13,048 nt of DNA from Bordetella parapertussis (GTDB lineage: Bacteria > Pseudomonadota > Gammaproteobacteria > Burkholderiales > CAIKXV01), in the NCBI GenBank assembly GCA_945877995.1, contig CAMDXD010000068.1:1-13048 (forward strand), in the 5' to 3' direction. The position numbers and the translations under genes are program-made. Within the stretch, counting starts at the first letter, position 1, and each line of letters begins with the position of its first letter. Below are positions 7,412-13,048 of the stretch, piece by piece. Below the pieces are notes generated by a model. It was given only the letters and a program-made list of their open reading frames with translations, did not search any database and was not told the DNA's origin.

Positions 7412-8388
7412 TCGGCCTTGATGTTCGCCTGCTTCGCCAGCTCGACGAAGCGCTGCGCCTGCTGGCCGATGAACTTGTCGAACTCGCGCGCGCCCATCGG
7501 GATCGGGTCTGCGCCCAGCGTGCGGAAGCGCTCGCGGATCTCCGGCAGGTTCAGCACGCGCACGACCTCGGCGTTCAGCCGGTCGACGATCGGCCGCGGC
7601 GTCGCCGCTGGCGCGAGCAGGCCGAACCAGGTGTCGTAGCGGAAGCCGGCGATCCCAGCCTCGGCGATCGTCGGTGTGTCGGACATCTGCGGCTGGCGCT
7701 TGGCGACCGTGAGGCCCAGCGCGTTGATCTTGCCACCGGCGGCCTGCGGGATCGCATTCGGCATCGGCGTGATCGTGTAGTTCACGGTGCCCGCGATCAC
7801 GGCGTTGAGCGCCTCGGGGATGCCCTTGAACGGCACGTGCGTGGCCTGGATGCCGGCCATGCTGTTGAACAGTTCCGCGACGAAGTGGGTCGACGATGCG
7901 ATGCCGCCGGAGGAGAAGTTCATCGAACCGGGCTTGGCCTTCGCCTGGGCGATGAGTTCCTTCACGGTCTTCGGGCCGCTCGCCGCGGTGACCAGCACCG
8001 AGGCGACGTTCACCGTGGTGCTGATGCCGGCGAAGTCTTTCAGGATGTCGTACGGCAGCTTGGTCGTGACCGCCGGGCCTATTGCATGCGACGCAGACAC
8101 CGACAGGATGGTATAGCCGTCCGGGTTGCCGCGCGCGACCAGTTCGCCAGCGACGATGCCACCGGCACTCGGGCGATTATCGATCAACACTGTCTGCTTG
8201 AGGCCATCGGACATCTTTTCGGCCACCACGCGCGCCGATACATCGACCACGCTGCCTGCCGAGAACCCGACCATGATGCGCAGCGGGCGCTGCGGGAATT
8301 CCTGGGCGGACGCGCCGGATGCGGCGAAGGCGAAGGCGAGCGCCGCAGCGATCGGGGTGGCGGCGGCAGGCGTCGAAGAACGGGTCAT
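7408..8388 (-). CDS. Bug/TctC-family periplasmic solute-binding receptor, full length
   Basis: 326 residues. The start is the ATG at 8388, set by a GAAGGA ribosome site six bases upstream. The open frame continues to a TTG at 8448, but that adds an unlikely His/Pro-rich leader. Residues 1-26 (MTRSSTPAAATPIAAALAFA, ending SGASAQ) form a signal peptide. The mature domain starts EFPQRPLRIMVGFSAGSVVDVSAR and includes DNRPSAGGIVAGELV, DGYTILSVSASHAIGPA, NFSSGGIASSTHFVAELFN, HVPFKGIPEALNAVIAGTV, GFRYDTWFGLLAPAATPRPI and a normal C-terminus. The ligand is unknown. SVVD replaces the usual PxD segment (PVD and PLD in the other two copies) in the first loop, so the pocket probably differs. It is the promoter-proximal gene of a two-gene unit with mak and faces the nitrile-hydratase-like operon across a 186-base gap. 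Confidence 0.95.
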   Translation of the reverse strand: MTRSSTPAAATPIAAALAFAFAASGASAQEFPQRPLRIMVGFSAGSVVDVSARVVAEKMSDGLKQTVLIDNRPSAGGIVAGELVARGNPDGYTILSVSASHAIGPAVTTKLPYDILKDFAGISTTVNVASVLVTAASGPKTVKELIAQAKAKPGSMNFSSGGIASSTHFVAELFNSMAGIQATHVPFKGIPEALNAVIAGTVNYTITPMPNAIPQAAGGKINALGLTVAKRQPQMSDTPTIAEAGIAGFRYDTWFGLLAPAATPRPIVDRLNAEVVRVLNLPEIRERFRTLGADPIPMGAREFDKFIGQQAQRFVELAKQANIKAE

Positions 8389-8574
8389 GGAAGATCCTTC
8401 GGAATGGACGGGATGCAGGTGGAAGGGGTGGCAGAAAGGGGTCAGCAATGATCAACATCCCTGCCGGTTTAGGCAAGTGCCGCGCGGGTGCCACAAAGAC
8501 GCTTCCGGCGCTGCGCCCGGCGCGGCGCTGATGCAGAATAGGGACATCGACGCTCACGCCTGAAAGGCCCGGCC
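8389..8574. other. Divergent intergenic region
   Basis: These 186 bases separate the minus-strand Bug-mak unit from the plus-strand nitrile-hydratase-like operon, so promoters for both should lie here. I found the two ribosome sites (8395-8400 minus, 8562-8567 plus) but no -35/-10 pair with good spacing on either strand. No clear operator palindrome was seen, and no regulator gene adjoins. Confidence 0.6.
8395..8400 (-). promoter_or_regulatory. Shine-Dalgarno site fixing the start of the third Bug gene
   Basis: GAAGGA on the minus strand, six bases before the ATG at 8388. It decides against the longer open frame from 8448. Confidence 0.7.
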
Positions 8575-8883
8575 ATGAAGGGTTACCACGATATCGGCGG
8601 CGAGCCCGCCGGCGAGATCCCCAAGCAGGAACACGAGATGATGCTCTGGGAGAAGCGGGTTGAGGCCATGCTGCTCCTGCTCTCGCAAAAAGGCATCATG
8701 CGCGTGGACGAGAACCGGCGTGGCCTGGAATCGGTCGGCGCCGAGATCTACCACGGTGCGGGCTACGCGCAGCGGCGCATCCAGTCGATCAGCACCAACC
8801 TGATCGCCAAGGGGCTCATCTCGATCGAGGAACTGGCCGCCAAGGTCGCCGACATCGAGCAGCGCAAGGACGTGCTGCCATGA
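8575..8883 (+). CDS. Nitrile hydratase/thiocyanate hydrolase beta-type subunit, N-terminal half
   Basis: 102 residues. It corresponds to the helical N-terminal half of a nitrile hydratase beta chain and, in size and position, to thiocyanate hydrolase beta (ScnB). Visible marks are GYHDIGGE (3-10), an EHEMMLWEKRVEAM helix (19-32), DENRRGLE (45-52) and a C-terminal helix LISIEELAAKVADI. In nitrile hydratases a DExRxxxE segment supplies a beta Arg that contacts the oxidised claw cysteines. Arg48 sits at that position here. The subunit has no SH3-like half, which the next gene supplies. A GAAAGG ribosome site lies seven bases before the ATG, and the stop overlaps the next start as ATGA. This is the promoter-proximal gene of the cluster. 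Whether the enzyme acts on nitriles, thiocyanate or another cyano compound cannot be told. Confidence 0.82.
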   Translation: MKGYHDIGGEPAGEIPKQEHEMMLWEKRVEAMLLLLSQKGIMRVDENRRGLESVGAEIYHGAGYAQRRIQSISTNLIAKGLISIEELAAKVADIEQRKDVLP

Positions 8884-9182
8884 GCGCGGCACAGGCGCAG
8901 GGCGGCGTGCTGTCACCCGGCGACACGGTCGCGGTGCTCGACGCCGATGTCCCCGGACACATCCGTACCCCGTTCTACGTGCGCGGCAAGCGCGGCGTGA
9001 TCGAGCGTGCGGTCGGCCACTTCCGCAATCCCGAGGAACTGGCCTACGGCCGCAGTGGCGAGCCGAAACGCATGCTGTACCGGGTGCGCTTCGCCCAGGC
9101 CGAGGTCTGGCCCGACTACGAAGGCCCGGCGGTCGACACCATCGACGTCGACCTCTACGAACACTGGCTCAGGAAGACCTGA
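8880..9182 (+). CDS. Nitrile hydratase beta, C-terminal SH3-like half (thiocyanate hydrolase alpha-like)
   Basis: 100 residues. It matches the small beta-barrel that forms the C-terminal half of nitrile hydratase beta and the separate alpha subunit (ScnA) of thiocyanate hydrolase. Marks are SPGDTVAVLD, then GHIRTPFYVRGKRGVIE (26-42) with the family's HxRxPxYxRGxxG pattern, then FRNPEELAYG, and YRVRFAQAEVWPDY followed by DTIDVDLYEHWLRK. The first Arg of HIR (Arg29) is the likely second beta Arg that contacts the claw. It is coupled by ATGA overlap to the preceding half, with AAGGA nine bases before its ATG inside that gene. One base separates its stop from the next ATG. The split of beta into two short chains is as seen, not a frameshift: both halves have complete, properly spaced ends. 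Confidence 0.85.
   Translation: MSAAQAQGGVLSPGDTVAVLDADVPGHIRTPFYVRGKRGVIERAVGHFRNPEELAYGRSGEPKRMLYRVRFAQAEVWPDYEGPAVDTIDVDLYEHWLRKT
9171..9176 (+). promoter_or_regulatory. Shine-Dalgarno site for the alpha-type subunit
   Basis: AGGAAG ends seven bases before the ATG at 9184 and lies within the last codons of the preceding gene. It fixes the start of the alpha-type subunit, whose open frame extends further upstream. Confidence 0.7.
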
Positions 9183-9183
9183 A

Positions 9184-9849
9184 ATGCATATCGGACACGA
9201 CCACCCGCATGCGCACGGCGAGGCCGGCGCAGTCGATCCGCACGCCCCCCAGGGCGACCACGACGACACGCTCGACTACTACCGCAAGCTGGAGATCGCG
9301 GTGCGCGAACTGCTGATCGAAAAGGACGTTCTCACCGCCGACGATGTCCGGCGCACGGTCGAGAGCTACGACAGCCGAACGCCCGAAGGCGGGGCGCGCG
9401 TGGTCGCCCGCGCATGGGTCGACCCGGCCTTCAAGGCGCTGCTGCTGCAGGATGCCACCGCGGCCTGCGAATCGCTCGGCTTCGACATGAACGTGTTCGA
9501 CGTCAAGCTCACCGTGGTCGAGAACACGCCGAAGGTGCACAACGTCATCGTCTGCACGCTCTGCTCGTGCTACCCGCGCATGCTGCTCGGCATGCCGCCG
9601 GCCTGGTACAAGAGCCGCGCCTACCGCGCGCGGCTGGTGCGCGAGCCGCGTGCGGTGCTGCGCGAGTTCGGCACGGTGCTGCCGGACGACGTCGCGGTGC
9701 GGGTCCACGACTCGACGGCAGACCTGCGCTACGTCGTGCTGCCGATGCGCCCGGAAGGCAGCGAGGGCCTGACGGAAGCCGAACTCGCGCGGCTCGTCTC
9801 GCGCGACAGCATGGTTGGCGTCACGGCCCTGCCAGCGGTGAAGGCTTGA
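9184..9849 (+). CDS. Cobalt-type nitrile hydratase alpha / thiocyanate hydrolase gamma-like catalytic subunit
   Basis: 221 residues. The metal claw is VCTLCSCYPRMLLGMPPAWY, with Cys124, Cys127, Ser128 and Cys129. The Thr of CTLCSC is the form typical of cobalt enzymes, whereas iron enzymes usually have CSLCSC. LEIAVRELLIEKDVLTADDVRR lies upstream. YRARLVREPRAVLREFG and YVVLPMRPEGSEGLTEAELARLVSRDSMVGV lie downstream, all normal for the family. It hydrates a C-N triple bond at a low-spin metal with two oxidised Cys ligands and needs the beta halves encoded just upstream. The N-terminus (MHIGHDHPHAHGEAG) is His-rich, with five His in the first eleven residues. From memory, thiocyanate hydrolase gamma also has a His-rich start and a CTLCSCYPR claw. 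No amidase, P47K/P14K activator or cobalt transporter is in the window. The stop overlaps the next start as TTGA. Confidence 0.9.
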   Translation: MHIGHDHPHAHGEAGAVDPHAPQGDHDDTLDYYRKLEIAVRELLIEKDVLTADDVRRTVESYDSRTPEGGARVVARAWVDPAFKALLLQDATAACESLGFDMNVFDVKLTVVENTPKVHNVIVCTLCSCYPRMLLGMPPAWYKSRAYRARLVREPRAVLREFGTVLPDDVAVRVHDSTADLRYVVLPMRPEGSEGLTEAELARLVSRDSMVGVTALPAVKA

Positions 9850-10856
9850 GCCTGCCGAAGCTCACCGGCGCGGTCGGGCTGTTCGACCGCACCCGGGCCC
9901 TGCTCGACGCACGCGCGCCGGTGGAAGGCTTCGAGGTCGCCTGGACCTCGGGGGAACTGGAAAGCCTGTTCTCACGCGCCTTCGAGACCGCAGAGTTCGA
10001 TATCACCGAGCTGTCGTTCTGCAACTACCTGATCGCCACGGCACGCGGTGCCTCGCCCTACGTCGCGCTGCCGATCTTCCCGACCCGCTGCTTCCGGCAC
10101 CACGCGATGTTCGTGCGCGGCGCCGCCGGCATCCGCACGCCGAAGGACATCGAAGGGCGCCGGGTCGGCACGCGCGAGTTCACCAATACCGTGTCGCTGG
10201 TGGTGCGCGGCATCTGGGCAGACTACTACGGCGTCGACCTGTCGAAGGTGCGCTGGGTGGTCGGTGATGTCGACCGCCAGGAGCGCGCGCAGGTCACCGC
10301 ACCGGTGCTGCGCAATGGCTGGTCGATCGAGACCTCGGGCGGGCGCTTCCTCGCCGACCTGGTCGCCGACGGCGGGCTCGACGCCCTCTGCGCGTATACG
10401 CCGCCGCGCACCTTCGACGGGCGCACCGTGATGCGCATGTTCCCCGACTACGCCGCCGAAGAGCAGCGCTACTGGCGCGACACCGCGCTGTTCCCGATCA
10501 TGCACGTGATGGTCGTGCGGCGAAGCATGCTCGAGGCGCATCCGTCACTGGCAGCCGCGCTGATGGCAGCGTTCGCGAAGGCGCGCGACCTCGCGGTGGC
10601 AGACCTCGAGATCGAGCAGGCGCCGAAGGTGATGCTGCCGTGGACGCCCACGCACCTCGAGCAGACGCGCGGCGTGATGGGCCATGATTTCTGGCCGTAT
10701 GGCGTAGCTTCGGGCGTGGGTGCCGGCGATGCCCCCGAGAACCGGCGCACGGTCGAGACGCAGATCGGCTGGGCCCATGCGCAGGGCCTGATCGACCGCC
10801 CGGTCACGCTGGACGAGTTCTTCGCGCCGGGTGCGCTGCAACTGGCCCGCTGCTGA
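9846..10856 (+). CDS. 4,5-dihydroxyphthalate decarboxylase-like protein (periplasmic-binding-protein fold, no signal peptide)
   Basis: 336 residues from a TTG at 9846 that overlaps the preceding stop (TTGA). No ATG or GTG gives a family-like N-terminus, and this start yields MSLPKLTGAVGLFDRTRALL. The open frame continues upstream only as antiframe of the alpha subunit. Recognisable family segments are EFDITELSFCNYLIATARG (50-68), ALPIFPTRCFRHHAMFVR (74-91), IRTPKDIEGRRVGTREF, and HDFWPYGVASG near the C-terminus. The family includes 4,5-dihydroxyphthalate decarboxylase (Pht5) and many proteins labelled as ABC-transporter binding proteins. There is no signal peptide and no transporter gene, so it is probably cytoplasmic. 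Tight coupling to the hydratase suggests a shared role. It could be a decarboxylase acting before or after hydration, a substrate carrier or an assembly factor. None of these roles is shown by the sequence. Confidence 0.82.
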   Translation: MSLPKLTGAVGLFDRTRALLDARAPVEGFEVAWTSGELESLFSRAFETAEFDITELSFCNYLIATARGASPYVALPIFPTRCFRHHAMFVRGAAGIRTPKDIEGRRVGTREFTNTVSLVVRGIWADYYGVDLSKVRWVVGDVDRQERAQVTAPVLRNGWSIETSGGRFLADLVADGGLDALCAYTPPRTFDGRTVMRMFPDYAAEEQRYWRDTALFPIMHVMVVRRSMLEAHPSLAAALMAAFAKARDLAVADLEIEQAPKVMLPWTPTHLEQTRGVMGHDFWPYGVASGVGAGDAPENRRTVETQIGWAHAQGLIDRPVTLDEFFAPGALQLARC

Positions 10857-10878
10857 GCGCCGCCGGGACGACCGACCG

Positions 10879-11337
10879 ATGCCCGCCACCGTTGCCATCC
10901 GCCCGATCGAGCCGCGCGACGAGCCGCAGTGGCAGGTGCTGTGGGCGGGCTACCTGGCCTTCTACGAAGTCGTGCTCGATGCCGCGACCACGCAGGTGCT
11001 GTGGTCGCGCCTGTTCGACCCGGCCTCGACCGTGCACGGGCTGGTGGCGGAAGGCACCGACGGCAGCGCGATCGGCCTGTGCCACTACATCCTGCATGCG
11101 AACACCTGGGAGATCGCACCGGTCTGCTACCTCGAAGACCTGTACGTGCAGCCGGGCGAACGTGCGCGCGGCGTGGGCGCGGCACTGATCGAACACCTGC
11201 GCGGACGCATGCGCGACGAAGGCTGGTCACGCATCTACTGGATGACGCGCGAGGACAACTACCGCGCGCGGGGCCTGTACGACCGCTTCGCCAAGCGCGA
11301 TGCGTTCGTGCGCTACGTGGTCCGGCGCACGGGCTGA
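10879..11337 (+). CDS. GNAT-family N-acetyltransferase
   Basis: 152 residues from the ATG at 10879, 22 bases after the preceding stop, so it may belong to the same transcript. An upstream in-frame ATG at 10831 lies inside the previous gene and is less likely. The fold is seen from VAIRPIEPRDEPQWQVLWAGY (beta1-alpha1), through GLCHYILHA and LEDLYVQPGERARGVGAALIEHL, where the RARGVGAA stretch is the acetyl-CoA pyrophosphate loop (motif A). It continues to IYWMTREDNYRARGLYDRFAKRDAFVRY (motif B). It should transfer an acetyl group from acetyl-CoA to an amine, but the acceptor is not evident. Placement suggests, without proof, a link to products of the hydratase operon. Its last 25 bases overlap the convergent gene on the other strand. 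Confidence 0.88.
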   Translation: MPATVAIRPIEPRDEPQWQVLWAGYLAFYEVVLDAATTQVLWSRLFDPASTVHGLVAEGTDGSAIGLCHYILHANTWEIAPVCYLEDLYVQPGERARGVGAALIEHLRGRMRDEGWSRIYWMTREDNYRARGLYDRFAKRDAFVRYVVRRTG

Positions 11338-12053
11338 GCCGCGAGCGGGATGGCGAGTGCACGGGCAGCGGCTTCGAAGCGGTCCGCCCGCGTGACGATC
11401 AGGTGCGCGGTCGCGTTCGCGCCGCCCTCCGGCGGCCACGGGCGATCGATCCGGAATCCCCGGCAGGGATGCGCGAGGTGCGTCATCAGGGCATTGAACG
11501 CCGACAGGACGGAGTCGACATCGAGCCGGCTGCCCAGGCGCGACACGCTGAACACATGCCGCTGCCCGAGATAACGGAACATCACCAGCATCCGGCTACG
11601 ATGGAGCACCTGCCTGACCTCGGTCAGCGCGAGGCTGGGGCGGGCCGCTGCAGAGAGGTCTGCAAGCAACCGGTCGGCACGGGGCTGGCCTGCACCGGCG
11701 TCGAGGCTGCACTCGACAAGCTGTCGGCCGAACAGCGCCGCCCATAGCGGTGCCGGGTTCTCGATTGCGGCCACGGGGTCGGCGATTGCCGCATCGATCA
11801 GTTCAGTTCCGGACGACGTCATCGGCCGGAAGCCGTGCTGGAGCAGGAACGCGCCGATCCTGGCGCCGCAGAGCGCACGCTGCTGCCAGATGAACGGCGA
11901 ACGCCGCCAGGGCTGGATCTCCCAGTTCACCTGAGGCTCGAGCCCGTCGGCGCGATCGTCAGGCCCGTGCGTTTCTCCGGCGCGCGCAGCGCCGTTGATT
12001 CTCTGCAGCAATCGGCGTACGGCTAGCGGAGTCAAGTCAGTCACGCGTCGCAC
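11313..12053 (-). CDS. Protein of unknown function
   Basis: 246 residues if it starts at the GTG at 12053. I do not recognise the family. Visible traits: a charged N-terminus, then a Trp-containing stretch VNWEIQPWRRSPFIWQQRAL (42-61), the helix-like GARIGAFLLQHGF, an amphipathic middle, and a C-terminal part rich in Arg, Leu and Ala. No signal peptide or membrane segment is visible. No ribosome site precedes either GTG (12053 or 12044). A possible -10 (TAAAGT) with TTGCAC 17 bases upstream overlaps the first GTG, so the true start may be at 12044 or later. The coding base pattern is like its neighbours. It overlaps the GNAT gene tail to tail by 25 bases. It lies downstream of groL on the same strand but is cut off from it by a terminator. 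Confidence 0.65.
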   Translation of the reverse strand: MRRVTDLTPLAVRRLLQRINGAARAGETHGPDDRADGLEPQVNWEIQPWRRSPFIWQQRALCGARIGAFLLQHGFRPMTSSGTELIDAAIADPVAAIENPAPLWAALFGRQLVECSLDAGAGQPRADRLLADLSAAARPSLALTEVRQVLHRSRMLVMFRYLGQRHVFSVSRLGSRLDVDSVLSAFNALMTHLAHPCRGFRIDRPWPPEGGANATAHLIVTRADRFEAAARALAIPLAAQPVRRTT

Positions 12054-12121
12054 TTTAAATCAGGCGCGTTCTACGTGCAACGAGGGTGCAGCCGGGACCC
12101 GGCGCTGCTGTATCGCGCACG

Positions 12122-12150
12122 AAAAAAAGCCCCGCCGAAGCGGGGCTTTC
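12122..12150 (-). terminator. Rho-independent terminator of groL
   Basis: A seven-base GC stem, GCCCCGC (12129-12135) with GCGGGGC (12140-12146), has the loop CGAA. It is extended by AAA/TTT pairs. Read on the minus strand, it is followed by a run of seven T (12128-12122). It lies about 60 bases past the groL stop and points the same way, so it should end the chaperonin transcript before the unknown gene at 12053. Confidence 0.9.
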
Positions 12151-12210
12151 CTGAAACGTTCCGGTCGGGCCCGCGCATGCACGGGCCGTTCCGGAGGCCG
12201 GGAGGCCTTG

Positions 12211-13048
12211 TTACATGTCCATCCCGCCCATGCCGCCCATGCCACCGTGGTTGTGGCCACCGTGGCCGCCTGCATCGTCCTTCGCCGCCTCGGCAACCAT
12301 CGCGTCGGTGGTGAGGATCAGGCCGGCAACCGAAGCTGCGTTCTGCAGTGCGACGCGTGCAACCTTGGTCGGGTCCAGCACGCCCATCTCGACCATGTCG
12401 CCGTACTGGCCGGTCGCGGCGTTGTAGCCGAAGTTGCCCTTGCCTTCGACGACCTTGTTCACCACCACCGAGGCTTCGTCGCCCGCGTTGTAGGCGATCT
12501 GGCGCATCGGCTCTTCGAGTGCGCGCAGCACGATCTTGATGCCGGCTTCCTGGTCGATGTTGTCGCCCTTCAGCTTGGCCAGGTTCGAACGGGCACGCAC
12601 CAGCGCAACGCCGCCGCCGGGAACGATGCCTTCTTCGACCGCTGCACGGGTGGCGTGCAGTGCGTCTTCGACGCGGGCCTTCTTCTCTTTCATCTCGACT
12701 TCGGTCGCGGCACCGACGCGTACCACCGCAACGCCGCCGGCGAGTTTCGCAACGCGCTCCTGCAGCTTTTCACGGTCGTAGTCGCTGGTGGCTTCCTCGA
12801 TCTGGGCGCGGATCTGCTTGATGCGCGACTCGATGCTCGCCTTGTCGGCGTGGCCGTCGATGATCGTGGTCTCTTCCTTGCCCACTTCGATGCGCTTGGC
12901 CTGGCCGAGGTCGGTCAGGGTGGCGTTCTCGAGTTTCAGGCCGACTTCTTCAGCGATGACCGTGCCGCCGGTCAGGATCGCGATGTCTTCCAGCATGGCC
13001 TTGCGGCGGTCGCCGAAGCCCGGGGCCTTCACGGCCGCGACCTTGAGG
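12211..13048 (-). CDS. groL: Chaperonin GroEL, C-terminal half (partial, 5' end beyond the window)
   Basis: 278 residues are visible, roughly 271 to the end of a ~550-residue protein, opening LKVAAVKAPGFGDRRKAML. GroEL forms the double-ring ATP-driven folding chamber in the cytoplasm. The segment covers part of the apical domain (DRRKAMLEDIAILTGG), the intermediate domain with DALHATRAAVEEG, whose Asp corresponds to the ATPase Asp398 of E. coli, and the C-terminal equatorial domain (GYNAATGQYGDMVEMGVLDP). The protein ends with GGHGGHNHGGMGGMGGMDM. The usual GGM repeats are preceded by a His/Gly stretch. A GTG inside the window (13032) is not a start, because the frame continues through conserved residues to the edge. 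groES is expected outside the window, upstream of groL. A strong terminator follows. Confidence 0.97.
   Translation of the reverse strand, partial: LKVAAVKAPGFGDRRKAMLEDIAILTGGTVIAEEVGLKLENATLTDLGQAKRIEVGKEETTIIDGHADKASIESRIKQIRAQIEEATSDYDREKLQERVAKLAGGVAVVRVGAATEVEMKEKKARVEDALHATRAAVEEGIVPGGGVALVRARSNLAKLKGDNIDQEAGIKIVLRALEEPMRQIAYNAGDEASVVVNKVVEGKGNFGYNAATGQYGDMVEMGVLDPTKVARVALQNAASVAGLILTTDAMVAEAAKDDAGGHGGHNHGGMGGMGGMDM

Noticed and set aside
8389..8448. Longer start (TTG at 8448) for the third Bug gene
   Set aside because: It would put a His/Pro-rich stretch before a standard signal peptide. The ATG at 8388 has a GAAGGA site at proper spacing.
6739..8451. Plus-strand open frame of 570 codons across mak and the third Bug gene
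   Set aside because: It spans two genes on the other strand and has low-complexity Arg/Ala content.
8503..8539. Possible promoter TTCCGG / CAGAAT before the hydratase operon
   Set aside because: The spacing is 25 bases and both boxes match poorly.
8575..9182. Frameshift splitting one nitrile-hydratase beta gene into two
   Set aside because: The first half has a full C-terminal helix and the second has its own start with a ribosome site and an ATGA overlap. The same split is the normal state in thiocyanate hydrolase.

Overview
The window is high-GC, densely packed bacterial DNA. It most resembles a betaproteobacterium of the Burkholderiales type. The main grounds are three Bug/TctC-type periplasmic solute receptors in about 3.6 kb with no membrane partners beside them, a fructokinase of the Mak (ROK) type, and a GroEL with a Gly/Met/His tail. 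No IS element, CRISPR array, tRNA or rRNA was seen. No stretch longer than 300 bases lacks a gene.

Layout. (1) Bases 1-2507, plus strand: the last 36 codons of a [2Fe-2S] small subunit, overlapping by ATGA a complete molybdenum-hydroxylase large subunit (xanthine/CO dehydrogenase family). (2) Bases 2526-4727, minus strand, convergent with region 1: a single-chain ADP-forming acyl-CoA synthetase. (3) Bases 4836-6430, plus strand, divergent from region 2: a full-length Bug receptor coupled by ATGA to a second Bug gene that has lost its central ~160 residues but stays in frame. (4) Bases 6449-8388, minus strand: a third, full-length Bug receptor followed by the fructokinase gene mak, coupled by a GTGA overlap. 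A perfect 15-bp inverted repeat separates mak from region 3. (5) Bases 8575-10856, plus strand, continuing to a GNAT gene ending at 11337: a compact operon. It has a nitrile-hydratase beta N-half, a beta C-half, a cobalt-type nitrile-hydratase alpha with the CTLCSC claw, and a signal-less protein of the 4,5-dihydroxyphthalate decarboxylase/periplasmic-binding-protein fold. (6) Bases 11313-12053, minus strand: an unrecognised protein. (7) Bases 12122-13048, minus strand: a rho-independent terminator and the C-terminal half of GroEL, which runs off the window.

How the genes fit together. Regions 1-4 look like carboxylate or aromatic catabolism: periplasmic capture by Bug proteins, hydroxylation by a Mo enzyme, and CoA activation by the acyl-CoA synthetase. 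The actual substrates cannot be read from sequence. Region 5 is the most interesting part. Its split-beta architecture and gene order match thiocyanate hydrolase (scnB-scnA-scnC) and other three-subunit nitrile hydratases. However, the fourth gene is translationally linked to the enzyme and is not the usual activator or amidase. I infer a cobalt-dependent nitrile/thiocyanate-type hydratase with an unassigned partner protein.
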